Shown here piece after piece: positions 17,211 to 24,869 of a stretch of 28,657 bases of DNA. A program made the position numbers and the translations under genes. The stretch is from an uncultured Phycisphaerales bacterium (GTDB lineage Bacteria > Planctomycetota > Phycisphaerae > WQYP01), in contig CAIPTQ010000116.1 in the NCBI GenBank assembly GCA_903868035.1, positions 1 through 28,657 on the forward strand, written 5' to 3'. How positions within the stretch are numbered: the first letter of the stretch is position 1; every line of letters begins with the position of its first letter. The notes under the pieces were generated by a model. That model was not told the origin of the DNA. It did not search any database and saw only the letters and a list, made by a program, of their open reading frames with translations.

Positions 17211-18851
17211 TCAGGCGGTCGCCAGGCCGGTAATTTTCAGGGCATACCCATGTTCGCAGGGCTTCTGGGCGGGCAGTTGCACCGTGAGTCCCTTGCCGTC
17301 ATGGGTCCATACAAGTTTGCCCGGGAAGCCCAGGAGTTCAACATTCTCGATTTTCCCGGCGACGTTCGGGCTGCCGGCGGCCAGTGGAGCGATGACGATT
17401 TCCTTTTCCGGCCAACCCATAAAGAACGCATACAGCGTGTCGCCTTTGGTCGTGAAGCGCACTTCCGCGGCGGTGAAATCCTGCCGCAGGTTCTCGTTGA
17501 ACGGCTGGCCCGGCGGCGGCTTGAGGTCCGCGCCTGGGCCGGCGCCGAAAATCTTCCACGGCCGCGTGGCGTAAATCGCCTCGCTGTTCACCGCCATCCA
17601 CGCCGTGATGCCTTCGAGGATCGCCAGTTCCTTGTCGTCGGGCATGCCGCTGGCGGGCAGCGGGAAATTCAGCAGCAGATTGCCGTTGCGGCTGACGATG
17701 TCCACCAGCATGTCGATCACGCGCTTGATGGTCTTGTAGCGCGCCCGCGTATCGTAGTGCCAGTTGCCCACGCAGGTGTCCGTCTGCCATGGGCGCGGCC
17801 AGATGGAGTCCACCAAACCGCGCTCCACGTCGAGCACGCACATGCCGGTGACCGAATCGGGCCGGCTCTTGCTGTTGTAGACCGCCTCGATGTTCCCGCC
17901 ATTCCGGCGCGCACTCGTATTGTACAGGTGGGCCACCAGCGCCAGCCCCTCATCGCCAAACGGGATTCCGCCGTCGGTGTACAAAATATCCGGCTCGTAC
18001 TGCGTGACGACATCCAGAATCCGCGCGAAATAGTTCTCCCTCCACGAGGGCGGCCCCTCGGTGCTCATCGCGATCGCCCCCTTCGCCGGCGCCGTCACCA
18101 CCTTCTGCACGAAGTCCGCCGGCATCTTGCTGTAGTCATGATAAAGATCGGCATACTGCGGATCCTGGCCATCATAGGGCACCCCCTTCAGGGCCCCCGC
18201 CTTGTCGCTGCCATGCGCCGACCCAAACCAACTGAAACTGTTCGACAGGTGCTCGCTGACGCCAAAGCGCAGGCCCTGCTTCTCCGCCGCCTTTTTGAAC
18301 AGCCCCACAAAGTCCTTCTTCGGGCCGATGGCCGCCGCGTTCCACACGGGCTGGTGCTTCGAGTTCCACATGTCGAAATTGTCGTGATGGCAGCCCATGC
18401 TCATGTAATACTTCGCGCCCGCCTTCTTATACAGCCCCAGCAGGTAGTCCGCGTCGAATTTGTCGGCCTTCCAGGTCTTGATGACCTCCGCAAACCCCGT
18501 CTTGGAAGGGTGGCCGTAACGCTGGAGATGGTGGTTGTATTGCGCCTCCCCCTCGATATACATGCGCCGCGCGTACCAATCGCCGTACTCGGCCGCGGAT
18601 TGCGGCCCCCAGTGATTCCAAATGCCAAACTTCGCCTGGCCAAACCAATCCGGCACCTTGTACGCCCGGAGCGATTCGCGGCTGGCCGCGAACACGCCCG
18701 GGGGAATCCGCGGCCCGGCGCCCGCGGCGGGCGCGGATGCGGCGGCGGCCGCGGTGGCCAGCCGCGACTGCCACAACGGCGCGGTCAGGCCCGCCCCGGC
18801 GGCGAGGGTTGTGGCCTTCAGAAAAGCACGACGGCTGAATGGCGTTTTCAT
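17211..18851 (-). CDS. GH29 alpha-L-fucosidase-like enzyme, Tat-exported (paralog 8)
   Basis: Product of 546 residues from the ATG at 18851, preceded by AAAGGAGC. Strong Tat signal with SRRAFLK at 6-12. Motifs: QAKFGIWNHWGPQ (HWG 80-82), CHHDNFDMWN (HHDN 155-158), AIGPKKD, and DILYTDGGIPFG with D293 as the expected nucleophile, preceded by Thr rather than the usual Phe/Trp. Unlike its HHDN sisters it lacks the GKG(L/K)WWEG segment: VPYDGQDPQYADLY runs straight across the deletion (224-237). It is the first gene of the upstream unit, 58 bp from the conserved element at 18910-18984. Its leader and ribosome-binding region nearly duplicate those of the gene at 9958-11655. Confidence 0.88.
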   Translation of the reverse strand: MKTPFSRRAFLKATTLAAGAGLTAPLWQSRLATAAAAASAPAAGAGPRIPPGVFAASRESLRAYKVPDWFGQAKFGIWNHWGPQSAAEYGDWYARRMYIEGEAQYNHHLQRYGHPSKTGFAEVIKTWKADKFDADYLLGLYKKAGAKYYMSMGCHHDNFDMWNSKHQPVWNAAAIGPKKDFVGLFKKAAEKQGLRFGVSEHLSNSFSWFGSAHGSDKAGALKGVPYDGQDPQYADLYHDYSKMPADFVQKVVTAPAKGAIAMSTEGPPSWRENYFARILDVVTQYEPDILYTDGGIPFGDEGLALVAHLYNTSARRNGGNIEAVYNSKSRPDSVTGMCVLDVERGLVDSIWPRPWQTDTCVGNWHYDTRARYKTIKRVIDMLVDIVSRNGNLLLNFPLPASGMPDDKELAILEGITAWMAVNSEAIYATRPWKIFGAGPGADLKPPPGQPFNENLRQDFTAAEVRFTTKGDTLYAFFMGWPEKEIVIAPLAAGSPNVAGKIENVELLGFPGKLVWTHDGKGLTVQLPAQKPCEHGYALKITGLATA

Positions 18852-18909
18852 GCGAGCGGCTCCTTTGGCTTGCCTTGGAGGAGTAACGTGAAATGACATC
18901 CTCAATTCT

Positions 18910-18984
18910 AATGCATGTTAGTTCTTTTCGCGCGGACAGCCATAGCCGCCTTTGGCGTGTCATAGCTATTTTTGACTTCCACGA
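18910..18984 (-). promoter_or_regulatory. Conserved 75-bp upstream element, copy 2 (promoter plus tandem repeat)
   Basis: Second copy of the element at 15563-15637, in the same orientation and at a similar distance from a GH29 start codon (18851). On the minus strand the tandem repeat is GCTATG (18961-18966 and 18941-18946, 20 bp apart). The T-for-C change relative to copy 1 occurs in both repeats. A TAACAT -10-like hexamer lies at 18915-18920, with 17 bp to the -35 position at 18938-18943, overlapped by the proximal repeat. The CGCCAAAGGCG core and flanking GGAAGTCAAAAA and AAGAACTA are unchanged. It probably drives the GH29-CE15 transcript. Confidence 0.6.
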
Positions 18985-19075
18985 ATGGCCCTGCGCCAGC
19001 AGCATGCTGTCGGGGGGATTACTGGCCTGTGAATCCGCGCCATCACCTCCCCGCTTGGACAGGGCGCCGCCCCCC

Positions 19076-20011
19076 TCAATGCTCCCCCGCCCCATCCAGC
19101 ACATAAATGCTCGACACTGTCTTCATCGTCGCATGATCGAAGAACCGCCACACCACCTTCTTCTCCGGCGTCACTTCCACCACATGCGCGCTCTGCCCCA
19201 GCGCCCCGTGCCCCAGCCAATTGCACATCACGGTGTTCCCGTTCTCCAGCCGCTCCAGCCCCGCCATGAATTTCAAACTCACCCCGGGCAACTCCTCCCC
19301 CTTCACTTCCCACACCGTCTTGCCCGCTTTGTCCACCTCAAAAACCCGCCCCGGCACTTTGTTCATGTCCGCACACGCTATTAACGTATTCCCATTCTTC
19401 AACCGCACCACGCTATGCGGACCCCCCGCCGCTTTCACCTCCCACACGACTTTTGCCCCACTGTCATACTCCCGCACCACCTCCAGCCCGTAATGCGCCA
19501 CCAGATAATTCCCATTCTCCAACTTCCGCGCATTGCGCATATAAGCCGCCCCGCCGGACGCCCCCTCCGCCAGCAGCTTCACCTCCTTGGCCACCATCCC
19601 CTTCCCATCGACTTCCAGCAGCCGTCCCGTGCCGCACTCGGCCACAAACGTCTTTCCGTCCGCCAGCCGCTGGCACGCATAGATCTCCGACTGCCCCTCA
19701 TACTGCCAGACGATCTTCTTCTCGCGCGAAACCTCCTTCACCGTCTTGCCGTCGTTGAACAGCAGATTCCCATTCCCCAGCACCCACAGGTCATTGCACG
19801 TCTTGGCGGGGTACTCCCACTCCACCTTTCCGGCGGCATCCACGATGAAAACCTTCCCCCCCGTGTAATCGGTGCAGGCGAACCGATGGCCCGCGCCGTC
19901 CTGCACCGCCGCGCGGGTCGTCGCCGGAACCGCCGGCACAGCGCCCCCGATGCCCGCCACCGCCAGCGCCAGCACGACCACCGTCCAACCGCATACCGCC
20001 GAGTGCCGCAT
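19076..20011 (-). CDS. Secreted PQQ-like beta-propeller repeat protein
   Basis: A 311-residue protein with a Sec signal (about 1-30, VVVLALAVAGIGGAVPAVPA). The rest consists of repeated propeller blades, each ending in a strand such as KVEWEYPA, KIVWQYEG, KVVWEVKAA, KTVWEVKGE and KVVWRFFDH, alternating with RLKNGNTLIA / KLENGNYLVA turns. This repeat pattern is known from PQQ-binding-like and arylsulfotransferase-like propellers. I see no catalytic motif, so a binding or scaffold role outside the cytoplasm is more likely than an enzyme role. AAGGTG lies upstream of the ATG. It follows the PDZ protein gene by 41 bp and could share its transcript. A 224-bp spacer holding the 75-bp element separates it from the fucosidase locus. 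Confidence 0.72.
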   Translation of the reverse strand: MRHSAVCGWTVVVLALAVAGIGGAVPAVPATTRAAVQDGAGHRFACTDYTGGKVFIVDAAGKVEWEYPAKTCNDLWVLGNGNLLFNDGKTVKEVSREKKIVWQYEGQSEIYACQRLADGKTFVAECGTGRLLEVDGKGMVAKEVKLLAEGASGGAAYMRNARKLENGNYLVAHYGLEVVREYDSGAKVVWEVKAAGGPHSVVRLKNGNTLIACADMNKVPGRVFEVDKAGKTVWEVKGEELPGVSLKFMAGLERLENGNTVMCNWLGHGALGQSAHVVEVTPEKKVVWRFFDHATMKTVSSIYVLDGAGEH

Positions 20012-20052
20012 GTGCCATCACCTTTTCAAAACGCCCGTGACGACGAGCCGAC

Positions 20053-21447
20053 TCACTTGGTCAAATCCACCCGGCACACCTGGGTATCGCCCGTCGTCTG
20101 GATCACCACGAACACCATCTCCTTCAAATCCGTCTTGGCCTCCTCCTGCTTCATCACGTCCAGAAACTGCTGCTGATTGTCCACCGGCTGATCGTCCACC
20201 TTCGTGATGATGAGTCCCGCCTTCAGGGGCGTGGTGCCCAGGGAGGCGGAAGCGCCTTGCTTCACCAGCACCACCATGACCCCCTTGATGTCCTGCGGCA
20301 GGCGCCGGGCGTAGGCGTCGGCGAAGACCAAATCCCGCGTGACCACGCCGATCTTCGAGGAAAAAACATGCGCCATTTCCGCGGCGATCTTCGGGCTGGC
20401 GCCCAGGGTCACCGGAACGTCGATGGTTTTGCCGTCGCGCAGGACGCCCAGGGTGATCTTGTCCCCCGGTTGTTTTTCGTCCAGCGCCCGGGAAAACTGC
20501 ATGACCATCATCTCGGGCACGGGGTTCTTCGAGAATTCCTTCCCGTCGAGGGTCAAAACAATGTCCCGCGGCTTGAGGCCCGCCTTGTCGGCGCATTCAC
20601 CGGGAATGACCGTCCCCACGACGATTCCCGAGGGCTGCTTGATGCCCTTGAGGGAGCGGATGTCCTCCTGCAGGCCCGTCAGGTCGTCCACTGCCAGCCA
20701 CGCCCGCCTCAGTTCGAAGGGCTTGGTGGGTATGTCCGTGAGCGCCGCCTTCACCTCCGCCTGGGGCATGAACGCGCTGCTTTGTTCATCATCCAGCAGT
20801 TCAATGCGCCGGGTGCTGCCATCGCGGATGACCATGGACTCCCCCAGCGCGGGCAGGGTAATCCCCACGAGGTTGCCGGTGGCCAGGTCGAACACGGGGC
20901 TGGTGCCGCGGGTGAGGCCAAAGGAGGCCGTGTTGCCCAAGGTGTGGGTGAGGTCGATGATGGCGCGGATGTCGCTCTTGCCGGTGTAGGTGGTGTAGCC
21001 GCCGTTGCTGCCGGAGATGCCGACGGAAAACACCGGTTGTCCGAGCTTGATGTCCTTCATGTCGCCGGGGACGAAGGGTACGCCCTCCAGAGGGGTGTCG
21101 GTTTTCAGGTAGGCGAACATGCGGCTCCGGGTGCGCCCCAGCATTTGCGCCGGCACCGCTTCGAAATTCTTGCCCGGGGCGCGGACCTTGATCTCGGCGA
21201 TCCACTCCTTGGGCAGCGACTCGGGAATCAGGCTCCCGGCGATCATCACCACGCCCTCCTTGGACAGCAGGATGCCCTGCCCGGAATCTTCCCGCGAGGT
21301 GTTCTGCGTGCGGATCGTGTAATCCACGATCACCAGCGACTGGGCCACGGCCTTGGCCTTGGCGTCGATGTCCACGTCCGCCCGGGCGGCGGCCAGGGGT
21401 GCGAGAACCAGGAGGGCAGCCAGGGTGCGGCAGGCGGTAGTTTTCAT
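20053..21447 (-). CDS. Secreted PDZ protein with a degenerate trypsin-like (HtrA) domain
   Basis: Product of 464 residues. I use the ATG at 21447 because GGAG lies 8 nt upstream; a TTG two codons earlier is less likely. Sec signal (about 1-23, cleavage near AARA). Residues about 30-200 follow the HtrA protease fold: SGQGILLSKEGVVMIAGSLI stands where SGxxI...TNxHV is expected, SRMFAYLK stands for TDLALLK, and FGLTRGTSPVFDLATGNLVGI for NPGNSGGPL. The catalytic His and Asp are therefore missing and only a Ser (S183) remains, so it is probably not a protease. Two PDZ domains follow (about 255-350 and 375-464). It lies 107 bp downstream of an intact HtrA-type protease gene and may act as its adaptor or substrate binder (inference). 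Confidence 0.75.
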   Translation of the reverse strand: MKTTACRTLAALLVLAPLAAARADVDIDAKAKAVAQSLVIVDYTIRTQNTSREDSGQGILLSKEGVVMIAGSLIPESLPKEWIAEIKVRAPGKNFEAVPAQMLGRTRSRMFAYLKTDTPLEGVPFVPGDMKDIKLGQPVFSVGISGSNGGYTTYTGKSDIRAIIDLTHTLGNTASFGLTRGTSPVFDLATGNLVGITLPALGESMVIRDGSTRRIELLDDEQSSAFMPQAEVKAALTDIPTKPFELRRAWLAVDDLTGLQEDIRSLKGIKQPSGIVVGTVIPGECADKAGLKPRDIVLTLDGKEFSKNPVPEMMVMQFSRALDEKQPGDKITLGVLRDGKTIDVPVTLGASPKIAAEMAHVFSSKIGVVTRDLVFADAYARRLPQDIKGVMVVLVKQGASASLGTTPLKAGLIITKVDDQPVDNQQQFLDVMKQEEAKTDLKEMVFVVIQTTGDTQVCRVDLTK

Positions 21448-21554
21448 GTACAAAGCTCCATTATTGGACCACGCGGGAATGAGCGAAGCGTCATTTTACC
21501 ACAATCAGGCGCGGGGGTACGCCGCCCAACATGCTTCTGAGAGCTGCCGTCCGC

Positions 21555-23012
21555 TCAGGGTTTCAAGCTCAGGGTAAACACGCCCCGGGGTCCGCGGCGC
21601 CCGTCCACGGCAATCATCCCCGGCTTTTTTTGCCACTCCGCCACCGCCGCCTGCAGTTCCTCCACGTTGGTCACCTTCTTGCCGTCGACGGACTGGATGA
21701 TGTCGCCCGACATGAGGGTCGCGCGTTCCGCGGGCAGAGTGTTTTGCAGCGTCAGGACGAGCACACCCTCCGGGCGCGGCTGATTGGGCACTAGCAGCCG
21801 GGCGTCGCGCAGGTAGGTGCGGGTCAGGTCGCGCACGGTGATGCCCCACGCCGGGATCAACTTTTCCTGGGTGACCGACGATTCGAGTTTTTCGGTGGTC
21901 AGGATCAACGTTTTAATCTCGCCCCTGGCCGCCGGGGCGCTGGCGGTGGCCGGCGCGCTGGCGGTCGCGGCGCCGCGGTTGCGCCGAATGGTCAGCGTGA
22001 GTGTGCTGTCCACGGGGAAATCGGCGAGCAGCTTGCGCACGGCGGCGAATTGTTCGGGGAAGCGCGCGCTGACCGGCTTGCCGTTGACGGTCAGCAAAAT
22101 GTCCTCGGACTGGAGGCCGGCCAGTTCGGCGGGCGATGATTTTTCCACGCTGGAGATCAGCACGCCGGTATTGCCTTCGATGGCGTAATGTTTTTCCAGG
22201 TCCAGCAGGGGTTGGAGGACCAAACCGATGTAGCTGCGCGTGACTTTTTTGTTGGCCAGCAGGAGGGAGAACACCTCGCGCGCGGTGTCGATGGGAATGG
22301 CGAAGGCGAGGTTGTTCCCGCTTTCGATGCCGCGGGTGTTGATGCCGATCACCTCGCCCCGGAGGTTGATCAGGGGTCCGCCGGAGTTGCCCGGATTGAT
22401 GGCGGCGTCGGTCTGGATCCAGTTGTTGAACCAGCCGGTTTCATAGCCGCCGTCGATGGTCATTTGGGTCATCTGGTCGAAGGCCCGGTCGGGCTGCGAG
22501 ACGATGCCCGCGGTGACCGTGCGCGACAGCCCGTACGGCGTTCCCACGGCCATCACGGGCTGGCCCAGTATGACCGAGGCTGAGCTGCCCAGGGGCGCCA
22601 CCTCGAAGGTGAGTTTTTTCTGCCGGATTTCCTCCATGTCCAGTTGCACCAAGGCCAGGTCCGTCCAATGGTCCGATCCAAGCAGCGTCGCCTTCACATG
22701 CTCCTGGTTGGCCAGCGTGGCCTGGATGTTCTGGGCGCGGCCGGCGACGTGGAAGTTCGTCAGCACCCGGCCTTCCTGGTCGATGATGAACCCCGAACCC
22801 AAGGACTGCTGCGGCCGGGACAGCCCCCCGGAATAATTCTCCGACACCACGTTCAGTTGCACCACCGCCGGACTGACGCGCCCGATGGCGTAGCTCACGG
22901 CAAAGGACGGCTGGACGTCGATGGCGGCGGGGTCGCGCGCCCCAACCTCACACGCCGCCAAGGTGGCGGCAATAACCAGCATTGGCAGGCTACGCAGGGA
23001 AAGTGATCGCAT
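21555..23012 (-). CDS. HtrA/DegP-type serine protease, lipoprotein (S1C family)
   Basis: Product of 485 residues from the ATG at 23012 (GGAG upstream). The leader ends in lipobox LAAC (18-21), so the protein should be lipid-anchored outside the cytoplasm. The protease domain carries a full triad: H88 in TNFHVAG, D118 in HWTDLALVQLD and S210 in NPGNSGGPL. Two PDZ domains follow (about 230-325 and 385-480), separated by an Ala/Pro/Ser linker (ATASAPATASAPAARG) of unusual low complexity. Expected role: quality control of exported proteins, fitting for a cell exporting many hydrolases, though that link is inference. The gene is 133 bp after panC and is followed by the degenerate paralog-like PDZ protein. 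Confidence 0.88.
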   Translation of the reverse strand: MRSLSLRSLPMLVIAATLAACEVGARDPAAIDVQPSFAVSYAIGRVSPAVVQLNVVSENYSGGLSRPQQSLGSGFIIDQEGRVLTNFHVAGRAQNIQATLANQEHVKATLLGSDHWTDLALVQLDMEEIRQKKLTFEVAPLGSSASVILGQPVMAVGTPYGLSRTVTAGIVSQPDRAFDQMTQMTIDGGYETGWFNNWIQTDAAINPGNSGGPLINLRGEVIGINTRGIESGNNLAFAIPIDTAREVFSLLLANKKVTRSYIGLVLQPLLDLEKHYAIEGNTGVLISSVEKSSPAELAGLQSEDILLTVNGKPVSARFPEQFAAVRKLLADFPVDSTLTLTIRRNRGAATASAPATASAPAARGEIKTLILTTEKLESSVTQEKLIPAWGITVRDLTRTYLRDARLLVPNQPRPEGVLVLTLQNTLPAERATLMSGDIIQSVDGKKVTNVEELQAAVAEWQKKPGMIAVDGRRGPRGVFTLSLKP

Positions 23013-23116
23013 GATGTCTCCATATGGATGCGGCACGGGAAGGGAATCGTTGCCGCTGGCTGGGGTTTCGTTTCGGACCGGCGATTATGCAGGCACTCCG
23101 CGCCCCTCACAAGCGG

Positions 23117-23160
23117 CCGCGGGCTTTCAAGTGCGGAACCTGCTGTTAGCCGGCCCGCGG
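23117..23160 (-). other. Inverted repeat over the panC stop codon
   Basis: An 8-bp perfect inverted repeat (CCGCGGGC at 23117-23124, GCCCGCGG at 23153-23160, 28-nt loop) spans the end of panC. On the minus strand no T-run follows, so a Rho-independent terminator is unlikely. It could stabilise the 3' end of the transcript or be chance in GC-rich DNA. Confidence 0.25.
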
Positions 23161-24084
23161 GTCAGGACTAGTCGGGCGTGGATGATTGGCGTGCATCCAC
23201 AATGGCATATTGTCAATCAGGCGCGTGGCGCCCAGTTGGGCGGCAATCAGCAGCACGCCCCGATTATTCGCCTCCCCATTGACATCGTCGCGCATCGGTT
23301 TGAGCGTCGTGGCATCGGCCACGACGGCGTATTGCGGAACCAATCCGCGCGCCGCCACGCGTTGCTCCATGCCCGTTTCCAGCACGCGCGCCTGCCGCTC
23401 GCCAGCCTTCCAAGCGTTTCTGGCCCACACGAGCGCCTCGAATAGGGCCACTGCTCGCAGCCTTTCCTCGGGGCTCAGATACCGGTTGCGGCTGCTCATG
23501 GCCAAACCGTCGGCCTCGCGCACCGTCTCACAGGTGACCACTTCCACCGGCAGGTTCAGGTCCGCCACCATCCGCCGCAGGATCGCCTGCTGCTGAAAAT
23601 CCTTCTGCCCCAGCAGCAGATGCGACGGCTCGACGATGTTGAGCAATTTAAGCACCACCGTGCAGACGCCGCGAAAATGCCCCGGCCGAATCGCCCCTTC
23701 CAGGATGTTTCCCAGCGGCCCCGGGTCCACGGTGATGGCTGCTTCAGGCTTCAGGCTTCTGGCTTCTCCCCCATACATCTCCTCCACGGTAGGCGCCAAC
23801 ACCGCGTCACACCCCGCCGCCTCCAACAGCACACAGTCCGCCTCCAGCGTCCGCGGATATTTCGCAAAATCCTCGTGGGGGCCGAATTGTGACGGATTGA
23901 CAAATATCGATGCCAGCACCGCCCCCCCCATGCCCGCCGCTCCCGCCAGTTCCCGCGCGGCCCGCACCAGCGAGGCATGCCCCTCATGCAGCGCCCCCAT
24001 CGTCGGCACGAACGGCGCCGCCGCTCCCGCCCGCAGGCCCCGCCGCCAGGACCGGAACTCCGCCACCGTATGCAGCACCTTCAT
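23146..24084 (-). CDS. panC: Pantothenate synthetase
   Basis: Cytoplasmic enzyme joining pantoate and beta-alanine with ATP to make pantothenate, the precursor of coenzyme A. From the ATG at 24084 the product has 312 residues, slightly longer than the usual ~280. Visible signatures: PTMGALHEGH (27-36, the ATP-binding HIGH-type motif), SIFVNPSQFGPHEDFAKYPR, LLLGQKDFQQ (pantoate/ATP site) and SSRNRYLSPEER. The extra length is partly a loop (EEMYGGEARSLKPEAAI) and a short Pro-rich tail. The start was chosen on the conserved MKVLHTVAEFR N-terminus and because its ATG overlaps the folK stop (ATGA), indicating translational coupling. A longer frame upstream only reads through folK. Confidence 0.95.
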   Translation of the reverse strand: MKVLHTVAEFRSWRRGLRAGAAAPFVPTMGALHEGHASLVRAARELAGAAGMGGAVLASIFVNPSQFGPHEDFAKYPRTLEADCVLLEAAGCDAVLAPTVEEMYGGEARSLKPEAAITVDPGPLGNILEGAIRPGHFRGVCTVVLKLLNIVEPSHLLLGQKDFQQQAILRRMVADLNLPVEVVTCETVREADGLAMSSRNRYLSPEERLRAVALFEALVWARNAWKAGERQARVLETGMEQRVAARGLVPQYAVVADATTLKPMRDDVNGEANNRGVLLIAAQLGATRLIDNMPLWMHANHPRPTSPDPRAG

Positions 24085-24578
24085 CCGGCCACCCCTTCCG
24101 CCGCCAACCTGGCCTCTGCCGCGCGCCGCATCTGCAGCGCGGTCTGCCCCAAAATGGGGTGCCGGCACTCCGGCGCGATCTCCGCCAGCGGCTCGAGCAC
24201 AAATAATCGTTCATGCATGCGTGGATGAGGCAGCTCCAGCTCCGGCAGGGACAGCGCGCACTCCCCATACAGCAGCAAATCCAGATCGATGGTCCGCGCC
24301 TGATGGCGCGCCGTGGCCGAACGCTCCCGCCCCAGCTCCCGCTCGATCCGCTGCAACTGCCCCAGCAGTTCCACGGCCCCCAGGGCGGTCTCGATTTTCG
24401 CCGCGGTATTGATGAATGCCCGCATGCCCGGCGGGCAGTCCACCGGCGCGGTTTCCCGGAACGACGCCACCGCCAGTATCTGCGTGCCCGGGAGGCGCGC
24501 GATCCGCGCCAGCGCCGCGCGCAGCGCCGTCTGCCGTTTGCCGATGTTGGATCCCAGGGCCACAAAAGCCGTTGTCAT
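24081..24578 (-). CDS. folK: 2-amino-4-hydroxy-6-hydroxymethyldihydropteridine pyrophosphokinase
   Basis: Transfers pyrophosphate from ATP to 6-hydroxymethyl-dihydropterin in folate synthesis. The product has 165 residues. It starts with the family's MTTAFVALGSNIGKR and contains the HPPK signature ARTIDLDLLLYGE near 99-111, followed by LELPHPRMHERLFVLEPLAEI. The start at 24578 is preferred over an ATG four codons upstream because of the conserved N-terminus; the ribosome-binding site is weak (GGGA). It overlaps panC by 4 bp, so the pair probably forms a small vitamin-synthesis operon. The 291 bp upstream, shared with the divergent spoVG gene, contain no gene I can support. Confidence 0.94.
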   Translation of the reverse strand: MTTAFVALGSNIGKRQTALRAALARIARLPGTQILAVASFRETAPVDCPPGMRAFINTAAKIETALGAVELLGQLQRIERELGRERSATARHQARTIDLDLLLYGECALSLPELELPHPRMHERLFVLEPLAEIAPECRHPILGQTALQMRRAAEARLAAEGVAG

Positions 24579-24869
24579 AATCCCGAGCATAGGGCGTCAG
24601 CCGAGTGCGCGCCAAGCGATCAGTGTATTTCCATGAGTAATTTTACGTATGCGGATCGTGAAAAAGAATTGCTGAATCAAGTTGCCAAATGAGCCGGAAA
24701 GGTTAGAGTGTAGTTGTTGAGGCACGCTCGATTGTCTCGCCGTATCATGTCTTTCGCGGCCGTGAGCGCCCTCTTCGAGAATACGGGCGGAGTGCAGGAT
24801 TCGGCTATCCCTTAAGGCGTCTTTTGGGTGTACGGTCCTGATATTTGTCTCGCTTCAGGAGTCTCTTCC

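Noticed and set aside
15714..18896. 1060-codon open frame on the plus strand
   Set aside because: It is antisense to the CE15 and GH29 genes. The translation is low-complexity and Arg/Gly/Val-rich, typical of shadow frames in GC-rich DNA.
19000..19009. Perfect palindrome CAGCATGCTG after the beta-propeller gene
   Set aside because: Ten bases with no loop and no T-run on the minus strand; likely chance rather than a terminator or operator.
24084..24168. Longer panC start at 24168
   Set aside because: The extra 28 residues are Arg/Gly-rich readthrough of folK. The conserved pantothenate synthetase N-terminus starts at 24084, coupled to the folK stop.
24633..24692. 19-codon open frame (MSNFTYADREKELLNQVAK) between folK and spoVG
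   Set aside because: No ribosome-binding site, too short to judge and no recognisable homology.
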